DNA from: Lachnospiraceae bacterium
GTDB taxonomy: Bacteria > Bacillota > Clostridia > Lachnospirales > Lachnospiraceae
Reading direction: 5' to 3'
NCBI GenBank assembly: GCA_016282595.1
Contig: JAEEKV010000326.1
Coordinates: 1 to 36,655 of the forward strand
DNA: 36,655 bases
The notes below the pieces were generated by a model. The model worked only from the letters and a program-made list of their open reading frames with translations. It ran no database searches and had not been told where the DNA came from. Each line of letters opens with the position of its first letter. Positions within the stretch are counted from its first letter, which is position 1. Positions 16,611 through 25,263 of this stretch are shown here, in pieces. The translations under genes and the position numbers were made by a program.

Positions 16611-17156
16611 ATGAGCATAATGGATTCAGTGATCAACAAGATGAAATGGAATGAAGATTCTGATGAAGAATACGAATATGATGACGAATATGAAGATGAG
16701 GAAGACGAGGAAGAGGAAGTAAGACCCAGAAAGTCCCTGTTTTCCAAACCTGAGCCCGAGGAAGATGATTACGATGACGAAGAGGATGAACCCAAGGCTC
16801 AGCCGATCAGACCTTTTAAGAGCAGAAAAGAAGTAAAACCAGTGAGACAAACGAAAAGGGGTGAAGATGGAATGGAAGTATGCGTGATCAAACCGGTAAA
16901 TGTTGAGGATGCAAGAACTCTTACAGACACTTTGCTTGCAGGACGTACCGTAGTATTGAACCTCGAAGGACTGGAGATGGATCTGGCACAGAGAATCATC
17001 GATTTCGCATCCGGTTCCACTTACGCCATCAAGGGAAATCTGCAGAAGATCTCCCACTGCATTTTTATCCTGACACCTGCTTCCGTTGATATTTCCGGAG
17101 ATTTCCAGGATATCATCTCCGGCAGTTTTGATGTACCGAGCATCAATGTAGATTAA
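16611..17156 (+). CDS. sepF: Cell division protein SepF
   Basis: SepF aligns FtsZ filaments at the septum and tethers them to the membrane. The 181-residue protein has a short amphipathic N-terminal helix (MSIMDSVINKMKW), a very acidic linker (about 15-62, mostly Asp/Glu/Tyr), a basic stretch (about 70-85) and the C-terminal SepF fold (EVCVIKPVNVEDARTLTDTL; GLEMDLAQRIIDFASGSTYA). The acidic linker is longer and more extreme than in B. subtilis SepF. RBS AGGAGGAGAGG. A strong hairpin follows the gene. Confidence 0.95.
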   Translation: MSIMDSVINKMKWNEDSDEEYEYDDEYEDEEDEEEEVRPRKSLFSKPEPEEDDYDDEEDEPKAQPIRPFKSRKEVKPVRQTKRGEDGMEVCVIKPVNVEDARTLTDTLLAGRTVVLNLEGLEMDLAQRIIDFASGSTYAIKGNLQKISHCIFILTPASVDISGDFQDIISGSFDVPSINVD

Positions 17157-17177
17157 GGATTGTTCATAGGATTAAGC

Positions 17178-17212
17178 AGAGACTTCCTGGAGTTGCAGGA
17201 AGTCTCTTTCTG
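17178..17212 (+). terminator. Rho-independent terminator after sepF
   Basis: A perfect 12-bp stem, AGAGACTTCCTG (17178-17189) and CAGGAAGTCTCT (17196-17207), with loop GAGTTG, followed by a short T-rich tail (TTCTGTGT). The tail is weak in T residues, so termination may be incomplete and allow readthrough into aroB. Confidence 0.8.
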
Positions 17213-17241
17213 TGTATAGAGATATTGAGAGAGGATATGAC

Positions 17242-18366
17242 ATGATAACGGAACTGAAGGAAAAACGGATGACTGTAGCCTGCAAGCAGGCACCGGACTA
17301 TGACATCGTATTTGAGGAAAACTTTGGAAGGCTTGCGGAGGAAGTTTTGAAGGTTTGTCCCAAGGAAAGCAAGGTTTGCATCGTAACGGATTCCAACGTC
17401 CGCGGCCTTTACGCAGATGAGGTACAAAATGCCCTTTCCGGATCCTTTGCTAAGGTGGAGCTCTTTGAGTTCCCTGCAGGGGAAGAGAATAAAAACCTGG
17501 ATACAGTCAAGAGCGTTTACAGCTTTCTCATTGAGAACAAGTTTGACAGAAAGGATCTGCTTGTTGCCCTTGGCGGCGGCGTAGTCGGAGATCTCACAGG
17601 CTATGTGGCAGCTACGTACTTAAGAGGCATTGATTTTGTACAGGTTCCCACCAGCCTTCTTGCTCAGGTGGATAGCAGCGTGGGCGGCAAGACCGGAGTG
17701 GATTTCGATCAGTATAAAAACATGGTGGGTGCCTTTAAAATGCCCAGACTCGTTTATACCAATGTATCCACTTTGAAATCTCTTTCCAAGCGGGAATTTG
17801 CATCCGGCATGGGAGAGGTGCTGAAGGCAGGACTCATCAAGGATGGTTCTTTTTACGGATGGCTCATTAACAATCTCTATGAGATCGACGATATGGAGCC
17901 GGAGGTTATGTCGCTTATGCTGTACAACAGCTGTGACATCAAGAGAAAGGTAGTGGAAAAGGATCCCACGGAGCAGGGAGAAAGAGCGCTGCTGAATTTC
18001 GGACATACTGTAGGACATGCTATTGAGAAGGCTAAGGATTTTTCCTTAAAGCATGGCGAGTGCGTAGCGCTGGGATGCGTGGCCGCAGCCTTTATCTCTT
18101 ATAAACGGCAGATGCTGTCCTTTGACGAATACTATGAGATCCGGGATATGTTCGTGCCCTTCAACCTGCCCATCACCGTTCGGGACATCGATCCCGAGAA
18201 GATCGTGGAGCTTACCATGAACGATAAGAAGGCAGAGCACGGAACCGTAAAGTTCATTTTGCTGAAGGCCATTGGTAAGGCTGTCATCGACAGCACGGTG
18301 ACAAAGGATGAGATGTTGGCCGGAGTCAAGGAGATCTTCGTCAGTGAAGAGGATCTGAAGGAGTAA
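17242..18366 (+). CDS. aroB: 3-dehydroquinate synthase
   Basis: The second shikimate-pathway enzyme, converting DAHP to 3-dehydroquinate with NAD+ and a divalent metal. The 374-residue product has the NAD-binding signature ALGGGVVGDLTGYVAATYLR, QVPTSLLAQVDSSVGGKTGV, and metal ligands Glu192 (MGEVLKAG), His255 (FGHTVGHA) and His271 (KHGEC), spaced as in the family. I prefer the ATG at 17242 with GAGAGAGG upstream over the GTG at 17212, which lies within the terminator tail. lspA follows 4 bases after the stop. Confidence 0.96.
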   Translation: MITELKEKRMTVACKQAPDYDIVFEENFGRLAEEVLKVCPKESKVCIVTDSNVRGLYADEVQNALSGSFAKVELFEFPAGEENKNLDTVKSVYSFLIENKFDRKDLLVALGGGVVGDLTGYVAATYLRGIDFVQVPTSLLAQVDSSVGGKTGVDFDQYKNMVGAFKMPRLVYTNVSTLKSLSKREFASGMGEVLKAGLIKDGSFYGWLINNLYEIDDMEPEVMSLMLYNSCDIKRKVVEKDPTEQGERALLNFGHTVGHAIEKAKDFSLKHGECVALGCVAAAFISYKRQMLSFDEYYEIRDMFVPFNLPITVRDIDPEKIVELTMNDKKAEHGTVKFILLKAIGKAVIDSTVTKDEMLAGVKEIFVSEEDLKE

Positions 18367-18370
18367 AGCG

Positions 18371-18904
18371 TTGGAGAACAAAAAGGAAACAAAACAGAGA
18401 ATCGGAGCCTGGCTTCTGGATATAGGACTGGTGCTTTTGCTTGTGGCTGTGGATCAGCTGACAAAAAGCGCAGCGGTAAATCGCCTGGCAGGCCAAGAGG
18501 ATTATATCCTCATTGACGGGGTCTTTCAGCTGCATTATCTGGAAAACCACGGCGCAGCCTTTTCCATGCTGCAAAACGCACAGATCGTCTTTGTGATCGC
18601 CGCCCTTGTTATGGCATGCGTGGTGATCTTTGTGCTGTCAAAGGTGCCCACCGGAAAGCGGTATGTGGCATGGCATATCTGCCTGTCCATGATCTTTGCA
18701 GGAGGCATCGGAAATCTCATTGACAGACTCAGGCTGTCCTATGTTATTGATTTTCTGTATTTTTCACTGATCAATTTCCCCGTCTTCAATGTGGCGGATA
18801 TTTGTGTGAGTGTAGGCGTGGGCTTGCTTGTGATCTTCCTTCTGTTTATCTGGAAGGAAGAGGATATGCAGTTTTTGGATCTGAAGAAAAAAAAGCAGGC
18901 GTAA
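18371..18904 (+). CDS. lspA: Lipoprotein signal peptidase (signal peptidase II)
   Basis: LspA removes signal peptides from diacylglyceryl-modified prolipoproteins. The 177-residue protein has four membrane segments and the motifs DQLTKSAAV, LENHGAAFS, GNLIDRL, Asp127 in SYVIDF and Asp143 in NVADIC. The two aspartates form the catalytic dyad. The start is TTG with AAGGAG (18358-18363) seven bases upstream, inside the end of aroB. Potential client lipoproteins in this window are the D,D-carboxypeptidase and possibly the giant protein at 26 kb. Confidence 0.95.
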   Translation: MENKKETKQRIGAWLLDIGLVLLLVAVDQLTKSAAVNRLAGQEDYILIDGVFQLHYLENHGAAFSMLQNAQIVFVIAALVMACVVIFVLSKVPTGKRYVAWHICLSMIFAGGIGNLIDRLRLSYVIDFLYFSLINFPVFNVADICVSVGVGLLVIFLLFIWKEEDMQFLDLKKKKQA

Positions 18905-18934
18905 GGCCTATGATGCGGAAAAAAGAGGACCGGG

Positions 18935-19990
18935 ATGCGGGATACCAATCAGAAAATCGATACGGATCACAATGCGGATCATAACACGGTGATCCTACTG
19001 GATGTGGACAGCACCATACAGGAGCAGCGGATCGATAAGCTGCTCAGCCTTCTTTTGGAGGATAAATCCCGCAGCTTTCTGCAAAAGCTCATTGCAGACG
19101 GTGCGGTTACGGTGGATGAAAAGCCGGTGAAGGCTTCCTTTAAGACAAAAGAGGGCAGCGTGATACGGGTACTGCTTCCCGAGCCTCAGGATCTGGAGGT
19201 TTTGCCCCAGGATATTCCGCTTGATATTTTATACGAAGATAAAGATGTGCTTGTCATCAACAAGCCGAAGAATATGGTGGTGCACCCTGCACCGGGACAT
19301 ATGACAGATACGGTGGTAAATGCGGTGTTGTATCATTGCAAGGGACAGCTTTCCGGCATCAACGGCGTGCTGCGTCCCGGGATCGTGCATCGGATCGACA
19401 AGGATACCACAGGGTCTCTCATCATCTGCAAAAACGATATGGCCCATCAGTCTCTGGCGGCGCAGCTGGCAGAGCACAGTATAGAGCGAAGCTACAGGGC
19501 TCTGGTTTGGGGCAATGTGAAAGAGGATGAGGGCGTCATCGACAAACCCATCGGACGGGATGAGAAAAACAGAAAGAAGATGGCCATTACCTCCTTTGGA
19601 AAAGGGAAGCGGGCTGTAACACATTATAAGGTGCTTCAGCGGTTTGAGAAGCTGACCTATATTGAATGCAGGCTGGAAACAGGGCGGACGCACCAGATCA
19701 GGGTGCATATGGCAGATCTGGGGCATCCCCTTTTGGGGGATGAGATCTATGGCAGATTCAAAGCACCGGCGGAATTAAAGGACGCAGAGCGCAAAAGCCG
19801 CGTAAAGCGGGAACTGCAGCAGGCCGGCATAGCGGAAGACATCGAGGGCTTTTGCGGACAATGCCTGCATGCCATGCGGCTGGGCTTTATCCATCCGACA
19901 AGCGGCAAGCGCATCATCGTGGATGCACCGCTGCCGGCGTATTTTGAGACGCTTTTGGAGCGGCTGCAGACCAAAAGAGATGGTATATAA
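18935..19990 (+). CDS. rluD: Ribosomal large-subunit pseudouridine synthase, RluD family
   Basis: A 351-residue RluA/RluD-type pseudouridine synthase. An N-terminal S4 RNA-binding domain (QRIDKLLSLLLEDKSRSFLQ) is followed by the catalytic domain with Asp155 in HRIDKDTTG and the downstream ETGRTHQIRVHMADLGHPLL. A ~40-residue charged insertion (RFKAPAELKDAERKSRVKRE onward) follows the LGDEIYG motif before CLHAMRLGF, longer than in E. coli RluD. lspA-rluD is a classic Firmicutes pair. GAGG lies about six bases before the ATG. Confidence 0.94.
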   Translation: MRDTNQKIDTDHNADHNTVILLDVDSTIQEQRIDKLLSLLLEDKSRSFLQKLIADGAVTVDEKPVKASFKTKEGSVIRVLLPEPQDLEVLPQDIPLDILYEDKDVLVINKPKNMVVHPAPGHMTDTVVNAVLYHCKGQLSGINGVLRPGIVHRIDKDTTGSLIICKNDMAHQSLAAQLAEHSIERSYRALVWGNVKEDEGVIDKPIGRDEKNRKKMAITSFGKGKRAVTHYKVLQRFEKLTYIECRLETGRTHQIRVHMADLGHPLLGDEIYGRFKAPAELKDAERKSRVKRELQQAGIAEDIEGFCGQCLHAMRLGFIHPTSGKRIIVDAPLPAYFETLLERLQTKRDGI

Positions 19991-20062
19991 ATCCATGAAA
20001 AACCTATGCAGGGACAGCATCCGATGATAAGCGGAGACAGGCAGAGAGCGGAGGCAGGCAAT

Positions 20063-20569
20063 ATGGCAGAAAAAGAGGCAGAAACAAAAACGACAGAAAC
20101 AAAAACGGCAGAAACAACGAAAGCCCATACACCGTCACAGAAGGTGTTTCGCAAAAAGGCCATGGATCGGATTCAGAATCCGGAACAGTTTGACAAATAC
20201 GTCCGGGTCACAAGACCGCGGGTGTGGCTGATCCTGGGGGCTGTGCTGTGCTTTCTGATCGGTCTGATCTACTGGTCGGTCAACGGCAGCATTCGTGCCA
20301 CCAAGACCGGGCCGATGACGGTCAGGAACGGAGAGGGCGTTGTGAGACTGAGCAAAGAGAATCAGTTTGATCAGGATATCAGTCTGAGCGATGTCGGTGA
20401 GGGGACCGAGGTCGTGGTCATGAACAAGACCTATACCGCCACCGGTGCTGACAGGGATGAGGACGGCAGGATCCGGATCTATGTCCCTGTAGACCTGATG
20501 GATGGGGAGTATGTGGGAGAAGTGGTGACAGAGCGGATCAGTGCGATCCGGTTTTTGCTCGACGATTAG
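20063..20569 (+). CDS. Shortened NHLM-type HlyD secretion adaptor
   Basis: A 168-residue membrane protein. After a Thr/Glu/Lys-rich N-terminus it has VFRKKAMDRIQNPEQFDKYV, VTRPRVWL and one membrane segment (54-73) ending YWSVNGSI. This is the characteristic opening of NHLM bacteriocin-system secretion proteins (HlyD type). The usual continuation, a long coiled-coil hairpin and C-terminal beta domain (family members ~400 aa), is missing; only ~90 beta-rich residues follow. It is directly upstream of the two ABC genes. I chose the ATG at 20063, which has GGAGG 8 bases upstream, over the ATG at 20006, which lacks an RBS. Confidence 0.82.
   Translation: MAEKEAETKTTETKTAETTKAHTPSQKVFRKKAMDRIQNPEQFDKYVRVTRPRVWLILGAVLCFLIGLIYWSVNGSIRATKTGPMTVRNGEGVVRLSKENQFDQDISLSDVGEGTEVVVMNKTYTATGADRDEDGRIRIYVPVDLMDGEYVGEVVTERISAIRFLLDD
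20078..20117 (+). repeat. 15-bp tandem repeat in the adaptor gene
   Basis: The unit RCAGAAACAAAAACG occurs about 2.6 times in tandem and encodes AETKT/TETKT/AET in the cytoplasmic N-terminus. Being a multiple of three, copy-number change would lengthen or shorten the tail without a frameshift. Confidence 0.8.
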
Positions 20570-20578
20570 AGGATGCGT

Positions 20579-22780
20579 ATGGGATTCGGAAAAGGGATCA
20601 GAAAAGTCCCCATGATTATGCAATTTGAAGCGGTGGAATGCGGTGCGGCATCTCTGGCAATGATACTGGCCTATTACGGCAAATGGATCACCATGGAACA
20701 GTCCAGAGTGGCCTGCGGCGTATCACGTGACGGATCATCTGCCAAGAATATCTGTCTGGCCGCCCGAAAAATGGGCTTAGAGGCGAGAGCCTTTCGGATG
20801 GAGCCGGAAATGCTCGCCCAAAAGGCTGTTTTTCCTTGTATTCTGCATTGGAATATGAGTCATTTTGTGGTGCTCAAGGGGATCAAAAACAGTCTGACCG
20901 GCGGCCTGACCTATGAGATCAACGATCCGGCCAGAGGCGAGGTCAGCATCCCGCCTGCGGAATTTGATGAATGCTTTACGGGGGTGGTACTGTGCTTTGA
21001 ACCCGGGGAGGATTTCAGGAAAGAGGGAAAAAGACGCTCCATGCTGTCCTTTGCCATGCAGCGTCTGACCGGAGCATGGCCGGCACTTCTTTTTTTTATA
21101 CTGACCAGTGTTTTGATGTATCTGCTGCAGGTAGTGGACACGGTGATCGCAAGGATCTATATTGACAGGGTATTGAGCTATGTAAATTTGAAATGGGTCT
21201 CCTATCTGATGATTGCGGTGTTTGCCTGTGCCTTGTTCCAGACGGTGGTGGGATGGCAGAGAGCCATCTATTCCTACAGGATCAGCAGTAAGATGGCCCT
21301 GACCGGAGCCACCGGCTACATGTGGAAAGTGCTGCGGCTGCCGATGCAGTTTTTTCAGCAGCGTCTGGCCGGAGATATTCAGATGCGCCTGAATCTGAAT
21401 GCTTCCATCGCAGAGACTCTGCTGACGGTGTTTGCGCCTCTTTTGCTGAATACGGTCATGATGGCATTTTACCTCGTGCTGATGCTCCGCCAGAGCATGA
21501 CGTTGTCTGTCGTGGGGCTGACGGCGCTGGTGCTCAATGTCAGGCTCTCTTATGTCATTTCCCAAAAACGGATCCGTTTTGCCAGAGTCAGGATGCGCGA
21601 TGAAGGCAAGCTGGCGGGAACCACCGTCACCGGTATTCAGATGATCGAGACCATCAAAAGTGCCGGAGCCGAAAACGGGTTCTTTCAAAAATGGGCAGGC
21701 ACTCTGGCTGTCGTCAATGATCAAAAGGTCAAAAGTGATTACATGGAACAGTACCTCGGACAGCTGCCCAACCTGCTGGTCACCATCGCCAACAGCATAG
21801 TGCTCTGTCTGGGCGTGCGGCTAGTGATGCAGGGGCATATGACTGTGGGCGCTCTGTATATGTTTCAGGGGTTCCTCAGCCAGTTTGCGGCACCTGCCAT
21901 GGATATGGTACGGGCAGGACAGGCTATTCAGGAGATGCGTACCCGGATGGAACGTGTCGATGATGTGATGGCCTATGAAGAGGATCCTATTCTTTCTGCC
22001 CATTCTCTCCGAGATCAGGAACTGCAGGCAGCAGGGCAGCAGGAAGAGCAGTTCAGAAAGCTGAGGGGGGAGATTGAGCTATCGCATGTCACCTTTGGGT
22101 ATTCGACGCTGGCACCGGCCCTGATCGAGGATTTTTCCGTTCATATCAGACCCGGCGACAAGATAGCGCTGGTAGGAGCCTCCGGAAGCGGCAAATCCAC
22201 GATATCTGCTCTGGTATCGGGACTGTATCAGCCCTGGAGTGGTCAGATCCTTTTTGACGGCAAGCCTCGTGAGCACTATTTGCATGAGGTGATGACGTCC
22301 TCTGTGGCAGTAGTGGATCAGGATATCATACTCTTTGATGATACCGTTGCTGCCAATATCAAGATGTTTGATTCCTCCATACAGGATTTTGAGATGATCA
22401 TGGCAGCCAGGGATGCGGATATCCATGACGAGATCAGACGGCTGCCCGGCGGCTACAGACATATGCTCGTCAGCGGCGGCGGACAGCTCTCCGGCGGACA
22501 GCGACAGCAGATCGAGATTGCAAGAGCCCTTGCCCTGGATCCCACGGTGCTGATCATGGATGAGGCCACCAGTGCATTGGATGCTGCCACAGAGGAGCGA
22601 ATCATGCACGCCATCTCCGAGAGAGGCATTACCTGTATTGTCATCGCTCACAGGCTCTCTACGATTCGGGATTGTGACCAGATCCTGGTGCTGGATCAGG
22701 GCAGGGTGTGTGAGAGAGGCACCCATGATCAGCTGATGGCTATGGGCGGCAAATACAGGGAATTAGTAGAAAATGACTAG
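20579..22780 (+). CDS. Peptidase-containing ABC transporter (C39), NHLM ABC1 type
   Basis: A 733-residue PCAT that cleaves double-glycine leaders and exports the mature peptide. The N-terminal C39 peptidase has its residues: Cys21 in EAVECGAASLAM, His95 in WNMSHFVVL and Asp116 in INDPARG. Six membrane segments lie about 160-460. The nucleotide-binding domain has Walker A GASGSGKST (533-541), LSGGQRQQIEIARA (from 637), Walker B VLIMDEAT and the IAHRLST switch. The ATG at 20579 is preferred because AGAGG (20568-20572) is 6 bases away; the ATG at 20573 abuts it. Likely substrate in this locus: the double-glycine peptide at 34330. Family resemblance is to the peptidase/ATP-binding protein of NHLM systems. 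Confidence 0.94.
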   Translation: MGFGKGIRKVPMIMQFEAVECGAASLAMILAYYGKWITMEQSRVACGVSRDGSSAKNICLAARKMGLEARAFRMEPEMLAQKAVFPCILHWNMSHFVVLKGIKNSLTGGLTYEINDPARGEVSIPPAEFDECFTGVVLCFEPGEDFRKEGKRRSMLSFAMQRLTGAWPALLFFILTSVLMYLLQVVDTVIARIYIDRVLSYVNLKWVSYLMIAVFACALFQTVVGWQRAIYSYRISSKMALTGATGYMWKVLRLPMQFFQQRLAGDIQMRLNLNASIAETLLTVFAPLLLNTVMMAFYLVLMLRQSMTLSVVGLTALVLNVRLSYVISQKRIRFARVRMRDEGKLAGTTVTGIQMIETIKSAGAENGFFQKWAGTLAVVNDQKVKSDYMEQYLGQLPNLLVTIANSIVLCLGVRLVMQGHMTVGALYMFQGFLSQFAAPAMDMVRAGQAIQEMRTRMERVDDVMAYEEDPILSAHSLRDQELQAAGQQEEQFRKLRGEIELSHVTFGYSTLAPALIEDFSVHIRPGDKIALVGASGSGKSTISALVSGLYQPWSGQILFDGKPREHYLHEVMTSSVAVVDQDIILFDDTVAANIKMFDSSIQDFEMIMAARDADIHDEIRRLPGGYRHMLVSGGGQLSGGQRQQIEIARALALDPTVLIMDEATSALDAATEERIMHAISERGITCIVIAHRLSTIRDCDQILVLDQGRVCERGTHDQLMAMGGKYRELVEND

Positions 22781-22789
22781 AGGTAGCCA

Positions 22790-24973
22790 ATGAACGTTCT
22801 GGAAGATCAGATCAGGGAACGGATGGAAAACGAGGAGGTCATGCTGCGGGAGGCCTTTTCCGATGCCGCATCCGTGATCCGGGAAGAAAATAAAAGAATC
22901 CGATTTACGAACCGAAGGGCGATCAACAGGCATGTGATCAGGGATATTCTGCAATTTTACCGGCTTGATCCGGTACCTGTTGCGGACAATCTGGAGAGCC
23001 TGGAGGATCAGCTCGATTACTGCCTGCGACGCTATGGCATGATGCGCCGGCAGATTCGTCTGGAAAAGGGATGGAACAGAGACAGCACCGGGCCTATTTT
23101 GGCATTTTTGAAAAAAGACGGTATTCCGGTGGCACTGATCCCTGTCAAAAGCGGAAAATATTACTATGTGGACGAAAATACCGGGAAAAAATGCCGGGTC
23201 AATGACCTGTCAGAGCGCCTCTTTCGGGAAGAAGCCTATTGCTTTTACAAGCCGCTACCCTCGAAGGTGATCGGAGTCTGGGATCTCTTCAGATACGGCA
23301 TCTCTCTGGTATCCACCGGCAATATACTGACCATGGTGCTGATGGCGGCGGTTGTGGTGCGGCTGGGGACGATGATGCCCCGCGTAACCGGAGATCTGTT
23401 GGGATATGTTGTGCGCGAAGGGGACTTTCGGCAACTGCGCGGCATTGCTGTATTCCTGATCTGTATTGCGGCTTCGGTGTATCTTTTGACAGCCGCCAAA
23501 AACCTGCTGAGAGCCGGCCTGGAAAACAGGATCGCAAGCGGCATGCAGACCGCACTGATGATGCGGATCATTTCCCTGCCCACCGGCTTTTTCAAGCAGT
23601 ATAGCGTGGGCGAGCTGCACGCCAGACAGGAGGCCATGGGCAAAATGTGTACCGCCTTTCTGGATGTGGCACTGGATATCGGCCTGACAAGCCTCTTTTC
23701 TCTGATGTATCTGACGCGGATTTACCGGATCAATGCCCTGCTGTGCTATGCTGCAGTGCAGGTGCTGGGTGTGACCTTTATTTTGTTTCTGATCGCCACA
23801 GTCATGCAGATCAGGATCGGCCGACAGGAAGTCAAGGCGGCGGATGCGGAGTCCACCATCGGGTTTTCTATGATCAGCGGTATGAAAAAGATCAGGCTCA
23901 CAGGTGCGGAAAACAGGATGTTTGCCAAGTGGCTGACTCGCTATTCCAAGTGGGCGGATATCCGCTTCAATCCGCCAAGGCTGATCCGGGTGGCACCGGC
24001 TGTCGTGACAGGGGCTTTTGCCATGGGAAATGTACTCATCTATCTGTTCGCCGTCGCCAGCGGTACGACGGTTGCCGATTATTATGCCTTTACGGTGGCC
24101 TACGGCATTCTGGCGGGGTGCTTTACCCAGTTGACAGGTTCGGCTGTGACCATCGGTACCATCCGGCCGTTGTATGAACAGATCAAACCCTTTTTGAAGG
24201 CAGAACCCGAGGACAACGGGGACAAGGAGATCGTGACCGAACTCAGAGGCAGGATCGAAGCAGAGCATTTGTATTTCAGATACTCCGAGGACAGTCCCTA
24301 TGTGCTCAATGATGTGTCTCTGAAGATCATGCCCGGAGAATACGTAGCCATTGTCGGGGAGACGGGCTGCGGCAAATCCACACTCCTCAGACTCCTTTTG
24401 GGGTTTGAAACCACCAACAGAGGCAGTGTCTATTATGACGGCAAGGATCTGAAAAATCTGGACGCGGCGTCCCTTCGGCGCAGGATCGGAACGGTGATGC
24501 AGAACGGCAGCCTGTTTCAGGGAGATATCTATTCCAATATCCTGATCTCTGCCCCTTATCTGGGACTGCAGGAGGCATGGAAAGCGGCCGAGATCGCCGG
24601 GATCGCCGAGGATATCCGCCGGATGCCCATGGGAATGAAGACCATTGTTTCCGAGGGGGGCAGCGGTATTTCCGGCGGCCAGAAACAGAGGATCATGATC
24701 GCCAGAGCGGTAGCGCCCGGGCCCAAGGTTCTGTTTTTTGATGAAGCGACCTCGGCACTGGATAATGTGACCCAAAGACATGTCTCCGAGGCACTGAAGG
24801 CCATGGGATGTACCCGCGTGGTCATTGCCCACAGACTCTCCACCATCCGCGATTGCGACAGGATCGTGGTACTCAGAGACGGGAGCATTATAGAGGATGG
24901 AACCTACGAGGAGCTGATCGAAAAGAAGGGCTATTTTGCGGATCTGGTCCGGCGCCAGAGACTGGATGATTAG
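22790..24973 (+). CDS. ABC transporter without peptidase, NHLM ABC2 type
   Basis: A 727-residue ABC half-transporter. Residues 1-155 form a domain without C39 catalytic residues; the Gly-Tyr-Tyr stretch (SGKYYYVDENTGKKCRVND) resembles the substrate-presenting pseudo-domain of NHLM ABC2 proteins. Six membrane segments span about 165-440. The ATPase domain has GETGCGKST (523-531), ISGGQKQRIMIARA, VLFFDEATSALD and IAHRLST. It probably heterodimerises with the upstream C39 transporter. RBS AGAGG seven bases before the ATG, start 9 bases after the previous stop. No further gene continues this operon before the intergenic cassette. Confidence 0.92.
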   Translation: MNVLEDQIRERMENEEVMLREAFSDAASVIREENKRIRFTNRRAINRHVIRDILQFYRLDPVPVADNLESLEDQLDYCLRRYGMMRRQIRLEKGWNRDSTGPILAFLKKDGIPVALIPVKSGKYYYVDENTGKKCRVNDLSERLFREEAYCFYKPLPSKVIGVWDLFRYGISLVSTGNILTMVLMAAVVVRLGTMMPRVTGDLLGYVVREGDFRQLRGIAVFLICIAASVYLLTAAKNLLRAGLENRIASGMQTALMMRIISLPTGFFKQYSVGELHARQEAMGKMCTAFLDVALDIGLTSLFSLMYLTRIYRINALLCYAAVQVLGVTFILFLIATVMQIRIGRQEVKAADAESTIGFSMISGMKKIRLTGAENRMFAKWLTRYSKWADIRFNPPRLIRVAPAVVTGAFAMGNVLIYLFAVASGTTVADYYAFTVAYGILAGCFTQLTGSAVTIGTIRPLYEQIKPFLKAEPEDNGDKEIVTELRGRIEAEHLYFRYSEDSPYVLNDVSLKIMPGEYVAIVGETGCGKSTLLRLLLGFETTNRGSVYYDGKDLKNLDAASLRRRIGTVMQNGSLFQGDIYSNILISAPYLGLQEAWKAAEIAGIAEDIRRMPMGMKTIVSEGGSGISGGQKQRIMIARAVAPGPKVLFFDEATSALDNVTQRHVSEALKAMGCTRVVIAHRLSTIRDCDRIVVLRDGSIIEDGTYEELIEKKGYFADLVRRQRLDD

Positions 24974-25043
24974 CCCATTGCTTAGTTCCGTTTTTGTAAT
25001 GTATACGAATCATCAGAAAAATGCAACCAAAACAGGATATTTC

Positions 25044-25072
25044 TTGCAGAGACTGCTCAGATTTGTTATAAT
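25044..25072 (+). promoter_or_regulatory. Strong sigma-A-like promoter
   Basis: TTGCAG (25044-25049), exactly 17 bases, then TATAAT (25067-25072). Predicted start is near 25079. It begins a new transcription unit in the gap after the ABC genes. Confidence 0.75.
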
Positions 25073-25101
25073 TAAGAGCACTTGCAGGGGAAACGAGAGA
25101 G

Positions 25102-25185
25102 ATGTGTATGATCTTGAGAAAGGATTTGACGGATGTATGCGAAAACTCAGAGTGGATTCAGAAGGATTCAGAACATAATGTATAG
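25102..25185 (+). CDS. Candidate 27-codon small ORF (or small RNA)
   Basis: Between the promoter at 25044 and the hairpin at 25184 lies a 27-codon ORF starting ATG-TGT-ATG, with GAGAGAG directly upstream. The second ATG (25108) would be better spaced. The predicted peptide is hydrophilic, with two Cys (2 and 13), one Trp and an acidic C-terminal half. It has no Gly-Gly motif and no membrane segment. The stop overlaps the first base pairs of the terminator stem. A regulatory small RNA or a leader attenuator for the downstream genes is an equally good reading. Confidence 0.35.
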   Translation: MCMILRKDLTDVCENSEWIQKDSEHNV

Positions 25186-25213
25186 CAGACAGATGCTTCT
25201 GTCTGCTTTTGTT
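25184..25213 (+). terminator. Hairpin terminator or attenuator
   Basis: A perfect 10-bp stem, AGCAGACAGA (25184-25193) and TCTGTCTGCT (25198-25207), with loop TGCT, followed by TTTGTT. It lies about 105 bases after the predicted start of transcription and 50 bases before the Lgt-like gene, so it could end a small RNA or attenuate the downstream operon. Confidence 0.75.
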
Positions 25214-25263
25214 GCGTTAAGAGGGACTTGGGATCGACGTTTTTGCAGTCCGGGGATGAGTGA

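Noticed and set aside
20006-20062. Upstream ATG extending the adaptor by 19 residues
   Set aside because: No RBS, while the ATG at 20063 has GGAGG at ideal distance.
23255-24832. 525-codon open frame on the - strand opposite the second ABC gene
   Set aside because: No RBS, composition rich in His/Cys/Gln, and fully opposite a gene with clear ABC motifs; a shadow frame.
24936-25178. 80-codon + frame running out of the end of the ABC2 gene into the gap
   Set aside because: Starts inside ABC2 without an RBS and spans the promoter at 25044; unlikely to be translated.
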